Assembly (NCBI GenBank): GCA_902526645.1
Contig: CABZLS010000005.1
Location: 1-64,000 of the forward strand
Length of the DNA: 64,000 nucleotides
Direction: 5' to 3'
Origin: an uncultured Pelagibacteraceae bacterium
Lineage (GTDB): Bacteria > Pseudomonadota > Alphaproteobacteria > Pelagibacterales > Pelagibacteraceae
The notes beneath the pieces were generated by a model, which saw only the letters and a program-made list of their open reading frames with translations, ran no database searches and was not told where the DNA came from. Shown here in pieces: positions 26,706-36,201 of the stretch (within the stretch, counting starts at the first letter, position 1; every line of letters starts with the position of its first letter). Both the position numbers and the translations under genes were made by a program.

Positions 26706-28364
26706 ATGAAAAAAGAATTATTATTTTGTCCACTAGGAGGTTCAGGTGAAATTGGGATGAATATGAATCTTTTTGGTTATGGTGAGCCTGGAAATCATAA
26801 ATGGATAATGGTGGATATCGGAGTGACTTTTGCAGATGATACAATACCAGGTATTGATCTTATTTATCCAGATCCAGGATTTATTGTTGAAAGAAAACAA
26901 AATTTGTTAGGAATAATACTAACTCATGCACATGAAGATCATATTGGAGCTATCGCACACTTGTGGCCAAAGTTAAAATGTCAAATTTATGCAACTCCTT
27001 TTACAGCAGTTTTAATTAGAGAAAAATTTAGAGAAAAACATATAGATATTACTAACGACCTTAAAATAGTCGAGCTTAATGGAAAAGTTAATTTAGACCC
27101 ATTTGAAGTTGAATATATTACTTTAACACACTCTATTTTAGAACCTAATGGTCTCAAAATACAAACACCAGCCGGTATTGTTTTACATACTGGTGATTGG
27201 AAAGTTGATCCAAACCCTCTCATCGGTGATGAGATCAATGCAAAAAGGTTAAAAGAAATTGGAAATGAGGGTGTGCTGGCTATGATTTGTGACTCAACTA
27301 ATGTTTTTAGTGAAGGTAGATCAGGATCGGAATTAGATGTTAGGAAAAATATGCTTAATATTATGAACAGATTAAAAAAAAAGATAATCATTACCTCCTT
27401 CGCATCAAATGTAGCTAGAATGGAATCAGCTTTTTATTGTGCAGAAAAAACAGGAAGAAAAATTTCTTTAGTTGGTAGATCAATGCATAGAATCTATAAA
27501 GCAGCGAGGCAATGCGGATATTTAAACAACACCATTGAACCAATAGATACAAGAGATGCAAAGAATATTGCTAGAGAAAATATTGTTTATCTTTGTACAG
27601 GTAGCCAAGGTGAGCCAATGGGAGCTATGATGAGAATATCAAATTATACTCATCCGGATGTATTTATTGAGAAAGGAGATGCAGTAATTTTTTCCTCAAA
27701 AATAATTCCTGGAAATGAAAAGAAATTGTATAAATTACATAATCAGCTTGTAAAAGACGGAATAGAGGTAATATCAGAAGAAAGTGAATTTATTCATGTT
27801 TCTGGTCACCCAAACAGAGAAGATTTAAAGGATATGTATGATTGGGTAAAACCAAAATGTGTTATACCAGTTCATGGCGAACATAGACACATGATTGAAC
27901 ATATTAATTTCGCAAAAAAAATGCAAGTACCTCATCCAGTTCAAGTAGAAAATGGAGATATTGTAAAATTAGCACCATGTGAATATCCTGAAGTCTATGA
28001 CAAAGCTCCAAATGGAAGATTATATTTAGATGGAAGTATAAGTGTAGAGGAAAATTCTAAATCAATTAAAGATAGGAAAAATTTAGGAGCTAACGGATAT
28101 CTTGAAATTACAATTTTGATAACTCCTAAGGGAAATGTTCATAAAAGTCCAATCATAACTTTTAAGGGATTACCAGTATATCAGGCTGATGAATTTGTAT
28201 TTGCTTTAGAGGAAGAAATAGAAAAAACATTAAAAACTTTTAAATTAGGAAATAAAAGTCAGGAAAACAATTTAATAGATGCTTTGAAAATCGCATTAAG
28301 AAGAATTACTAAAGAAAAAATTGGCAAAAAACCTTTTACCAACATTAATTTAATTAAGATATAA
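26706..28364 (+). CDS. rnj: Ribonuclease J
   Basis: A 552-residue metallo-beta-lactamase / beta-CASP ribonuclease. The zinc-binding motif THAHEDHIGA has His74, His76, Asp78 and His79. LHTGDWKVD and the beta-CASP motifs TSFASNVARMES and VSGHPNREDLKDM follow, with PVHGEHRHM as the last metal ligand block. It performs 5'-3' exonucleolytic and endonucleolytic mRNA and rRNA processing. Alphaproteobacteria commonly keep one RNase J beside RNase E. Its last A is the first base of the next start codon. Confidence 0.95.
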   Translation: MKKELLFCPLGGSGEIGMNMNLFGYGEPGNHKWIMVDIGVTFADDTIPGIDLIYPDPGFIVERKQNLLGIILTHAHEDHIGAIAHLWPKLKCQIYATPFTAVLIREKFREKHIDITNDLKIVELNGKVNLDPFEVEYITLTHSILEPNGLKIQTPAGIVLHTGDWKVDPNPLIGDEINAKRLKEIGNEGVLAMICDSTNVFSEGRSGSELDVRKNMLNIMNRLKKKIIITSFASNVARMESAFYCAEKTGRKISLVGRSMHRIYKAARQCGYLNNTIEPIDTRDAKNIARENIVYLCTGSQGEPMGAMMRISNYTHPDVFIEKGDAVIFSSKIIPGNEKKLYKLHNQLVKDGIEVISEESEFIHVSGHPNREDLKDMYDWVKPKCVIPVHGEHRHMIEHINFAKKMQVPHPVQVENGDIVKLAPCEYPEVYDKAPNGRLYLDGSISVEENSKSIKDRKNLGANGYLEITILITPKGNVHKSPIITFKGLPVYQADEFVFALEEEIEKTLKTFKLGNKSQENNLIDALKIALRRITKEKIGKKPFTNINLIKI

Positions 28365-28609
28365 TGAGTGCTACTGGATTAGCTATCATATATATAATTC
28401 TTTGGTGGATAATTTTTTTTGCAATTTTACCTATAGATGTAGACAGAACTAAAATCAAAAAAATTGAAGGTGAAGATCCTGGATCTCCTGAAAATCCTAA
28501 AATGTTAAAAAAATTCATTTATTGCACTGGAATAACAAGCGTTTTATTCATTATAATTTATATATTAATGAAGTTTGAATATTTGAACTTAAGAAATATA
28601 ATCAGCTAA
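28364..28609 (+). CDS. DUF1467 family small membrane protein
   Basis: An 81-residue protein with two transmembrane helices, residues about 7-24 and 54-70. Between them is the signature LPIDVDRTKI and GEDPGSPENPKMLKKF, typical of DUF1467. The function is unknown. It is conserved between rnj and proS in alphaproteobacteria, and the same context is kept here with a one-base overlap upstream and one-base gap downstream. Confidence 0.88.
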   Translation: MSATGLAIIYIILWWIIFFAILPIDVDRTKIKKIEGEDPGSPENPKMLKKFIYCTGITSVLFIIIYILMKFEYLNLRNIIS

Positions 28610-28610
28610 T

Positions 28611-29945
28611 ATGTATATATCAAAACTATTTTTACCAATTTTAAAAAATAATCCATCAGAAGCAAAAATTAAATCCCATCAATTAATGTTAAGGGTTGGT
28701 ATGATAAAACAATCGTCGGCTGGAATTTATTCCTGGTTGCCCCTAGGATTTAAAGTAATGAAAAAAATTGAAAAAATAGTGAGAGAAGAACAAAATAAAA
28801 TAGGTGCTCAAGAAATTTTAATGCCAACAATTCAATCAAGTGAAATTTGGAAAGAGAGTGGAAGATATGAAGATTATGGTGAGGAAATGCTTAGAATTAA
28901 AGATCGACAAAATCGTGAAATGCTTTATGGACCAACTAATGAAGAATTGGTGACAGATATATTTAGATCTTCGATTAAATCTTATAAGTCTCTGCCACAA
29001 CTTTTATATCATATTCAATGGAAGTTTAGAGATGAAATAAGACCTAGATTTGGGATAATGCGATGTAGAGAATTTTATATGAAAGATGCATATTCTTTTG
29101 ATGTATCGGATGATGAAGCACTTTTTTCTTACAATAAATTTTTTTTATCTTATCTTAAAACTTTTAATAGATTAGATCTCACAGCTATTCCCATGGCAGC
29201 TGACACAGGTCCTATCGGAGGTAATCTTTCACACGAATTTATTATATTAGCTGAAACAGGTGAGAGTAAAATTTTCACTGATAAAAGAATTTTTGATTTA
29301 AGTATTAAAAACGAAAAACTAGAAAAAAAATCTCTAGAAAATATGAGAAAAAAATATGAAAACTATTATTCTGTTACAGATGAAAAATTTAATAAGGAAG
29401 AATTTGAAAAAAAAGTTTTGAGTGAAAATAGGTTAATTACAAAAGGTATTGAGGTTGGACATATTTTTTATTTTGGAGATAAATATTCTAAATCTATGGG
29501 AGCCTCAGTAGATTTGTCAGGTGGAAAGAAGGATTTTGTAAAAATGGGTTCATATGGAATTGGAGTTTCTAGATTGGTGGGAGCAATTATTGAGGCAAAA
29601 TATGATGACAAGCAAGAAGTCATGAAATGGCCAATTTCTATTGCTCCATATGATATATCAATAATTCCAATGATAAGTAAAAATGATAGCTCAGCACTTG
29701 AAAAAGCAAATAATATTGCCACAGAATTACAAAATAATAAAATTGAGGTAATAATAGATGACACTGAAGAAAACTTTTCATCAAAAATAAAAAAAATGAA
29801 TTTAATTGGTGCTCCTTATCAAATAATAATTGGCAAACAAACAGATGGTGATTTAATAGAATTTAAAGAAGTTGGAAAAGACTCTCAAAATCTTAAATTA
29901 AAAGACATCATAAAGTTAATAATTGAACAAAAAGCAAAAAATTGA
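28611..29945 (+). CDS. proS: Prolyl-tRNA synthetase, alphaproteobacterial short form
   Basis: A 444-residue class II synthetase. Motif 1 region GIYSWLPLGFKVMKKIE, motif 2 FRDEIRPRFGIMRCREFYMKDAYSF and motif 3 GSYGIGVSRLVGAIIE are present. The last is followed by an anticodon-binding domain. E. coli ProS has about 570 residues because of an editing insertion domain between motifs 2 and 3; here that domain is absent, as in other alphaproteobacteria, so mischarged Ala-tRNA(Pro) would need a free-standing editor. The TTG start of the next gene overlaps its stop. Confidence 0.95.
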   Translation: MYISKLFLPILKNNPSEAKIKSHQLMLRVGMIKQSSAGIYSWLPLGFKVMKKIEKIVREEQNKIGAQEILMPTIQSSEIWKESGRYEDYGEEMLRIKDRQNREMLYGPTNEELVTDIFRSSIKSYKSLPQLLYHIQWKFRDEIRPRFGIMRCREFYMKDAYSFDVSDDEALFSYNKFFLSYLKTFNRLDLTAIPMAADTGPIGGNLSHEFIILAETGESKIFTDKRIFDLSIKNEKLEKKSLENMRKKYENYYSVTDEKFNKEEFEKKVLSENRLITKGIEVGHIFYFGDKYSKSMGASVDLSGGKKDFVKMGSYGIGVSRLVGAIIEAKYDDKQEVMKWPISIAPYDISIIPMISKNDSSALEKANNIATELQNNKIEVIIDDTEENFSSKIKKMNLIGAPYQIIIGKQTDGDLIEFKEVGKDSQNLKLKDIIKLIIEQKAKN

Positions 29946-31174
29946 TTTCCCAATTAGAAAAAGAAATTACTTTTAGATTTTTAAAAGCCAGAAAAAAAGA
30001 TGGTTTTTTAAATATAATTTCAATTTTTTCATTTATTGGAATAAGTTTGGGTGTTGCAGTTTTAATCATAGTTATGTCAGTTATGAATGGATTTAGGACT
30101 GAGTTGATAAACAAAATTATAGGTTTTAACCCTCATTTAATAATTAAACCATACGAAAACAAAATTGAGTTAGAAAAGTTAAATTACCAAGATTTAAAAT
30201 TGATATCCAAAAATTTATTATTTAGTAATTCTGGAGAAGCAATCATAATAAAAAAAGATTTAACTAAAGGAATTATTCTAAGAGGATATTCAAAAAACGA
30301 TTTTTCAAAATTAGATTTTGTTAAAGATCAAAAATTTCTAGGAAGTAGAAATAGTTTATCAAAAAACTATATTTCAATTGGCAAAGAACTTAGTTTTTCA
30401 CTCGATGTACAAATTGGCGATGATATTACAATTATGTCTCCCTCTGGAATAGAGTCAATTATAGGAAACCTCCCAAAACAAAAAACTTTTACAATTATGT
30501 CCCTTTTTGAGAGTGGATTAATTGATTTTGATAATAATATTGCATTTGTTAATTTATCAACTTTAGAAGAATTTTTTGATTATAAGGAAAAAGATCGTAA
30601 TTTAGAAATTTATCTTAAAAAGCCAACTAATATTGAAAATCAAAAGATTATTATTCAAAAGATATTTAATAATGAATTTATTTATAGTTGGTCTGACATG
30701 AATAGATCACTATTTTCAGCTCTAAAGGTTGAGAGAAATGTTATGTTTATAATTTTAACACTTATCATTGTTGTAGCAGCATTTAATATTATTTCTGGGT
30801 TAACAATATTAGTCAAAAATAAAACACGAGAAATTGCAATTTTGAAATCTATTGGTGTTTTAAATAAATCAATAGTTAAGGTATTTTTTTTGATAGGTGT
30901 TTTCATTGGTACGTCAGCTACACTATTTGGAATTATTTTGGGTATTATTTTTTCAATGTATGTTGAAAATATTAGAATATTTTTAAGTGATTTTTTTAAT
31001 ATAAGTTTATTTCCAGAGGAAATATATTTTTTAAGTTCAATGCCATCAGAAATTAATACTACATCTATATTTATTATTTCTTTTTTTTCTATTTTAATTA
31101 CAATTATTGTTTCTATCTTTCCTGCTTTAAAAGCTGCAAAACTTGATCCAATTAAATCGCTAAAATATGAATAA
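29942..31174 (+). CDS. Lipoprotein-releasing ABC transporter permease (LolC/LolE type)
   Basis: A 410-residue permease of the LolCDE complex, which extracts lipoproteins from the inner membrane and passes them to LolA. It has an N-terminal helix (SFIGISLGVAVLIIVMSVMNGFR), a large periplasmic domain, and three C-terminal helices with the coupling segment NKTREIAILKSIG. Only one permease gene is present, so the transporter is probably a homodimer (LolF-like). The start is TTG at 29942, overlapping the proS stop as TTGA. No ATG gives the N-terminal FRFLKARKKDGF that is typical of the family. Confidence 0.92.
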   Translation: MISQLEKEITFRFLKARKKDGFLNIISIFSFIGISLGVAVLIIVMSVMNGFRTELINKIIGFNPHLIIKPYENKIELEKLNYQDLKLISKNLLFSNSGEAIIIKKDLTKGIILRGYSKNDFSKLDFVKDQKFLGSRNSLSKNYISIGKELSFSLDVQIGDDITIMSPSGIESIIGNLPKQKTFTIMSLFESGLIDFDNNIAFVNLSTLEEFFDYKEKDRNLEIYLKKPTNIENQKIIIQKIFNNEFIYSWSDMNRSLFSALKVERNVMFIILTLIIVVAAFNIISGLTILVKNKTREIAILKSIGVLNKSIVKVFFLIGVFIGTSATLFGIILGIIFSMYVENIRIFLSDFFNISLFPEEIYFLSSMPSEINTTSIFIISFFSILITIIVSIFPALKAAKLDPIKSLKYE

Positions 31175-31844
31175 TTTAATTAAAATATCTAATATTAATA
31201 AATCATTTGAAGGTACAAAAAAAATTAAAGTGTTAAAAAAAATATCGTATGATTTTAAAAAAGGAAAGATTTATTCATTAATGGGTCCATCAGGATCAGG
31301 AAAATCTACTTTATTAAATTTGTTATCCTTAATTGATAGACCTAATTCTGGATCAATTTTATTTGAAAATAAAATGATTAACTTTAATCAAACTGCTAAA
31401 AATGATATACTGAGAGCAAATAAAATTGGAATAATATATCAACAAGATAATTTGCTACCAGACTTTACATCGTTAGAAAATATTTATTTAGCTAGCCTTG
31501 CAGCAGGTAACAATAAGAATGACTCAATTTTAAAAGCTAAAAAATTATTAAAAAAGATAAGATTATCAAATAGATCAAATCATTATCCTTCACAATTATC
31601 TGGCGGTGAAAAACAAAGAGTTGCAATTGCCAGAGCTATTATAAATAATCCACAAATTATTTTAGCAGATGAACCAACAGGAAGTTTGGATCAAAACAAT
31701 GCTATAGAAATTTTTGAACTTTTAAAAAATCAAATAAATTCAAATCGGTTAATAATATTTGCAACCCATAATAGATTTTTTGCCAATAAGGCAGATTGCT
31801 TATTGGAAATAGTTGATGGTAATATAAAAACTATTAATGGATGA
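31167..31844 (+). CDS. lolD: Lipoprotein-releasing system ATP-binding protein
   Basis: A 225-residue ABC ATPase partner of the preceding permease. Walker A GPSGSGKSTLLN, Q-loop IIYQQDNLLPDFT, signature LSGGEKQRVAIARA, Walker B ILADEPTGSLD and the H-loop FATHN are all intact. It energises lipoprotein release from the inner membrane. It overlaps the permease by eight bases and dnaE by eight bases. Confidence 0.94.
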   Translation: MNNLIKISNINKSFEGTKKIKVLKKISYDFKKGKIYSLMGPSGSGKSTLLNLLSLIDRPNSGSILFENKMINFNQTAKNDILRANKIGIIYQQDNLLPDFTSLENIYLASLAAGNNKNDSILKAKKLLKKIRLSNRSNHYPSQLSGGEKQRVAIARAIINNPQIILADEPTGSLDQNNAIEIFELLKNQINSNRLIIFATHNRFFANKADCLLEIVDGNIKTING

Positions 31845-34800
31845 GTCTAAAATTCAAAAATTTAATCATTTAAAAATTCATTCTCAATATTCCATATGTG
31901 AAGGGGCAATAACTATTGATGAATTAAAAGATTATTCAAAAAATAATAAATTAAAATCGCTTGCTATATGTGACACATCTAATTTGTGTGGTGCGCTAGA
32001 ATTTGCAGAAAAAATTTCAAAAGTTGGCACTCAACCGATTATTGGAACACAAATAAACTTCAAATTTAATGATTGCATCGGACTACTCCCATTATTTGCG
32101 TTAAATGATAAAGGCTATAAAAGAATAATAGAATTATCTTCATTATCATATTTGAATAATGATCAGATTTCTGATCCACATCTTAACTTTGAGGAATTAT
32201 TAGATAAAACTGATGGAGTTGCACTATTTTCAGGAACGATATTTGGTTTTTTTGGCAATTTATTTGACAAAGGAAAATTAGCAGAAATAGATGAATTATA
32301 TAATAAATTAAAAAGAATATTTAAAGATCGTTTTTATTTAGAAATACAAAGACATGGCGATCAAAATGAAAAAGCTTTTGAAAAATTTAATTTAAATAAA
32401 TCTTTAGATTTAGAGATTCCAATAATCGCAACCAATGAAACCTTTTATATTGATAAAAAAATGCATGAGGCTCATGATGCATTAATTTGTATTAAAAACA
32501 AAACTTACATAAACGAAAAAAATAGGCCTAAATTAAGTAATCAGCATTACTTAAAAGATGATAAGGAAATTTTTGATTTATTTGCAGATTTACCTGAGGC
32601 TTTACAAAATAATTTTAATTTTCCTTACAGATGTAGTTATAAACCGTCTTATTCAAAACCAATTTTACCAAATATTAGTTCAAATAAAGATGGAAATGCT
32701 GATGATATTTTAAGAAAGGAGTCCGAGGACGGATTGAAAGAAAAATTTTACAAATTATTTAAAATTGATCAAAAAAATTTATTAACAGATAAAGATTATA
32801 TTTCTTATAAAGATAGATTAGATCATGAACTTAATATCATTATTGAAATGAAATATTCTAGCTATTTTTTAATAGTTTCAGATTATATTAAGTGGGCAAA
32901 AAAAAATGATATTCCAGTTGGACCTGGTAGAGGATCTGGAGCAGGTTCTTTAGTAGCTTGGTGTTTATCGATAACAGATGTTGATCCAATAAAATTTAAT
33001 TTAATTTTCGAAAGATTCCTAAATCCTGATCGAATATCTATGCCTGATTTTGATATAGATTTTTGCGAGGAAAAAAGAGACTTAGTTTTTGAATATCTTA
33101 CAAAAAAATATAACGAAAGTGTTGCACATATTATTACATTTGGGAAATTGAAAGCTCGAATGGTTATAAGAGATGTTGGTAGAGTTTTGGGTTTATCATA
33201 TGGATTTGTTGATAGTATTTCTAAGATGATACCATTTGATCCCTCTAGACCCCAAAATTTAACTGAATGTATTGCAAGCGAACCAAGACTTCAAAAATTA
33301 ATTAAAGAAGATATAAGAGTAAAAAAACTTATTGAACTTTCATTAAAACTCGAAGGACTAAATCGTAACGTTGCTACACATGCGGCTGGAGTTGTTATTG
33401 CTGATAAGAAACTTACAAATATTGTTCCTTTATATAAAGATAATACAGCCAAATTATTACTTCCATCTACGCAATTTGATATGTATTCGGCAGAAAATGC
33501 TGGATTAATAAAATTTGATTTTTTAGGACTTAAAACTTTAACAGTTATTAATAAAACACAAAAAATGATAAAAAAAAAAATAAAAGATTTTAATATAGAT
33601 AACATTAATTATGATGATCAAAAAGTTTTTGAATTGTTATCTTCAGGTAGAACAGTAGGTTTATTTCAAATTGAAAGTGCAGGCATGAGAGAAGCATTGA
33701 TGCAAATGAAACCAAACCATATAGAAGATATAATTGCACTGGTGGCTCTTTATAGGCCTGGCCCAATGAGTAATATTTCTGTGTATAATGATTGTAAACA
33801 TGGAAAACAAAAACCTGATTATTTACATCCACTATTAGAAGATATATTAAAGCCAACCTATGGTGTGATAATTTATCAGGAACAAGTGATGCAAATAGCA
33901 CAAAAATTATCTGGTTTTACTGCTGGGCAAGCTGACATACTACGAAGAGCGATGGGTAAGAAAAAAAGAGCAGAACTTGAAAAACAGAAACAAAACTTTA
34001 TTTCAGGCGCAGTAAAAAATGGAATAAATAAGGAGACAGCTGCAGGAATATTTCTTAAAATCGAGCCATTTGCTGAATATGGATTTAATAAAAGTCATGC
34101 AGCTGCTTATGCTATAATTTCTTATCAAACTGCATTCTTAAAAACTTATTTTCCAAAAGAATTTATTGCCGCCTCCATGACGATGGATATATCAAATCAA
34201 AATAAATTAGGTGAATTTTATGAAGAATTAAAGAGATTAGATATTGAAATTATTAGACCAAATATAAATTATTGTTTTGCTGATTTTAGGGCTGATGAAA
34301 AAAAATTTTATTATGCTCTTGGCGGAGTTAAAGCAGTTGGTTTCGAAGCGATATCGAACATAGTAGAAGAAAGAATTAAAAATGGAAAATTTAAATCAAT
34401 CAATGATTTTATCTATAGAATAAATCCAAAAGATATTAATAAATTACAATTAGAAGGTCTAGTAAAAGCTGGGGCATTTGATAGTTTTGATAAAAATCGA
34501 AGATCTATATTAGAGTCTATTCCAAATTTGATTACAAAATCAAAAAATATATATGAGAATAAATCTTTAAATCAAATTGATTTATTTGGTGACTCAATTA
34601 ATGAAAATGAAAATTTGATTTCATCAATTGATGATTGGGAATTTGAGGAAAGATTAGCTAAAGAATTTGAGGCTGTAGGTTTTTTTATTTCTGATCATCC
34701 ATTAAACCAATTTAAAGAAATTTTTTATGATTATAATATTGTTAGCTTCCATTTATTTAATAATAATGATGATATTAAAGATGTAAATGTTGCAGCAACT

Positions 34801-35253
34801 TTATTAAAAATTCAAGAAAGAAAAACTTCCAAAGGAAATTCATATGCAGTTCTTAAATTAACTGATCTTTCAAGTGTATTTGAACTATTCATCTTTTCAG
34901 ATACATTGGAATTAAATCGTGAAATTTTAAAAGAGGGAAATTCCTTAATTTTGACTTTAAAAAAATCTATTTCAAACGAGGAAAATAGATTCAAGAGAAT
35001 CAACGTTCAGAAAATAGGTTCTTTAAAAAATTTATTTAATAATCCTATAAAAGAAGCAACTTTTAATTTAAAATCTTTAAAAGAATTGGATGAGATCTCT
35101 AATTATCTTAATAAAAAAGGCGATACATCAATCAATATAAATATAAGGGATAATAATAAAGTTTTGAGATTTAAGTTAGAAAATAAGAGAAAATTTGATC
35201 GTAAAATACTTAATCTTTTAAGAAATAAGGAAATTTCAGCAAATATAATTTAA
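31837..35253 (+). CDS. dnaE: DNA polymerase III subunit alpha
   Basis: A 1138-residue replicative polymerase. The PHP domain starts with LKIHSQYSICEGAI; palm motifs GPGRGSGAGSLVAW and PDFDIDFCEEKR (catalytic aspartates, about residues 402-406) follow. YQEQVMQIAQ and RRAMGKKKRAE lie in the fingers, and a tandem HhH and OB-fold region ends the protein. It is slightly shorter than the E. coli enzyme (1160). A run of eleven A at 33570-33580 lies in frame in the middle of the gene. The lolD-dnaE-rpsB order is typical for the class. The 129-base gap after it holds the rpsB promoter and leader. Confidence 0.97.
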   Translation: MDESKIQKFNHLKIHSQYSICEGAITIDELKDYSKNNKLKSLAICDTSNLCGALEFAEKISKVGTQPIIGTQINFKFNDCIGLLPLFALNDKGYKRIIELSSLSYLNNDQISDPHLNFEELLDKTDGVALFSGTIFGFFGNLFDKGKLAEIDELYNKLKRIFKDRFYLEIQRHGDQNEKAFEKFNLNKSLDLEIPIIATNETFYIDKKMHEAHDALICIKNKTYINEKNRPKLSNQHYLKDDKEIFDLFADLPEALQNNFNFPYRCSYKPSYSKPILPNISSNKDGNADDILRKESEDGLKEKFYKLFKIDQKNLLTDKDYISYKDRLDHELNIIIEMKYSSYFLIVSDYIKWAKKNDIPVGPGRGSGAGSLVAWCLSITDVDPIKFNLIFERFLNPDRISMPDFDIDFCEEKRDLVFEYLTKKYNESVAHIITFGKLKARMVIRDVGRVLGLSYGFVDSISKMIPFDPSRPQNLTECIASEPRLQKLIKEDIRVKKLIELSLKLEGLNRNVATHAAGVVIADKKLTNIVPLYKDNTAKLLLPSTQFDMYSAENAGLIKFDFLGLKTLTVINKTQKMIKKKIKDFNIDNINYDDQKVFELLSSGRTVGLFQIESAGMREALMQMKPNHIEDIIALVALYRPGPMSNISVYNDCKHGKQKPDYLHPLLEDILKPTYGVIIYQEQVMQIAQKLSGFTAGQADILRRAMGKKKRAELEKQKQNFISGAVKNGINKETAAGIFLKIEPFAEYGFNKSHAAAYAIISYQTAFLKTYFPKEFIAASMTMDISNQNKLGEFYEELKRLDIEIIRPNINYCFADFRADEKKFYYALGGVKAVGFEAISNIVEERIKNGKFKSINDFIYRINPKDINKLQLEGLVKAGAFDSFDKNRRSILESIPNLITKSKNIYENKSLNQIDLFGDSINENENLISSIDDWEFEERLAKEFEAVGFFISDHPLNQFKEIFYDYNIVSFHLFNNNDDIKDVNVAATLLKIQERKTSKGNSYAVLKLTDLSSVFELFIFSDTLELNREILKEGNSLILTLKKSISNEENRFKRINVQKIGSLKNLFNNPIKEATFNLKSLKELDEISNYLNKKGDTSININIRDNNKVLRFKLENKRKFDRKILNLLRNKEISANII

Positions 35254-35298
35254 TTAATACTTGTTTATTTAAAAAATTTTTTGTAAATAAGCTTAAAA

Positions 35299-35382
35299 TA
35301 TAATTAACACGCACACAGTTGTTGGTTTTATACCTCCGGTCCTTAAATGGAAATTACTGTGGTGGCTTAACCGGGAATAAAT
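35299..35382 (+). promoter_or_regulatory. rpsB promoter -10 box and pseudoknot-like leader
   Basis: TATAAT at 35299-35304 would start transcription near 35311, giving a leader of about 72 bases. CACAGT (35314-35319) pairs perfectly with ACTGTG (35356-35361). CCGGT (35336-35340) pairs with ACCGG (35370-35374). The two helices interleave, so they would form a pseudoknot. The second helix covers CCGGGA, 7-12 bases before the ATG, probably the ribosome-binding site. This suggests autogenous control by ribosomal protein S2. I recall that a structured rpsB leader has been described in Pelagibacter, but I cannot check it here. Confidence 0.65.
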
Positions 35383-36195
35383 ATGAAGATACCTAACGTT
35401 ACAATTCAACAATTACTTGAAGCAGGAGTTCATCTAGGTCATAAAACTTTGAGATGGAACCCAAAAATGAAGAAGTACATTTTTGGTAAAAGAGATTCAA
35501 TACATATAATTGATCTAACACAAACTTTGGAACTTACAAAATCAGCATTAGAAAAAATTTACACTACAATAGCTAACAATGGTAAAATTCTCTTTGTTTC
35601 AACTAAAAAACAGGCCTCAGATGCAATAGCTGAATTAGCTAAGGATACAGATCAGTATTTTGTAAATTATAGATGGCTTGGAGGAATGTTAACAAATTGG
35701 GGAACAATATCTAACTCCATAAAAAAATTAAAAAAATTAGAGACTGATTTAGTATCTGAAAATAGAGGTTTTACAAAAAAAGAACTTTTAAAGATGAGTG
35801 TTAAAAAAGATAAGTTACAAAGATCATTAGGTGGAATTTCAGAGATGAAAAAAGTACCTGATCTTGTTTTTATAATTGATACTAATTATGAATCATTAGC
35901 TATACAAGAGTCTATCAAATTAGGGATACCTATTATTGCTATTTTAGATAGTAATTCAAATCCAGATGGTATTAATTTTCCTATTCCAGGAAATGATGAT
36001 GCCAGAAGAGCTATAGATTTGTATTGCAATTTAATAAAAGAAACAATCGTTGAAGCTAAAAAGAATATATCTGTACCAGATAATAAAAATATTTCAGAAA
36101 ATACTGAGAATACTAAAAAGACAAAAACTATTAATGATCTTGACAGAGAAAAATTAGAAAAAAAATTTTCAAAAAAAAATCAAAAACTTAATTAA
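35383..36195 (+). CDS. rpsB: 30S ribosomal protein S2
   Basis: A 270-residue S2 protein of the small ribosomal subunit. The N-terminal QQLLEAGVHLGHKTLRWNPKMKKYIFG is the classic signature. RWLGGMLTNWGTI and later PDLVFIIDTNYE and PIPGNDDARRAIDLYC are also diagnostic. The C-terminal 35 residues are an extra lysine/asparagine-rich tail beyond the E. coli length (241). It is the first gene of a long operon, separated by six bases from tsf, and preceded by a structured leader. Confidence 0.97.
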   Translation: MKIPNVTIQQLLEAGVHLGHKTLRWNPKMKKYIFGKRDSIHIIDLTQTLELTKSALEKIYTTIANNGKILFVSTKKQASDAIAELAKDTDQYFVNYRWLGGMLTNWGTISNSIKKLKKLETDLVSENRGFTKKELLKMSVKKDKLQRSLGGISEMKKVPDLVFIIDTNYESLAIQESIKLGIPIIAILDSNSNPDGINFPIPGNDDARRAIDLYCNLIKETIVEAKKNISVPDNKNISENTENTKKTKTINDLDREKLEKKFSKKNQKLN

Positions 36196-36201
36196 ATAAT
36201 A

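Noticed and set aside
26987-27391. A 134-codon minus-strand frame opposite RNase J
   Set aside because: It lies opposite the conserved metallo-beta-lactamase domain and shows no recognisable motif.
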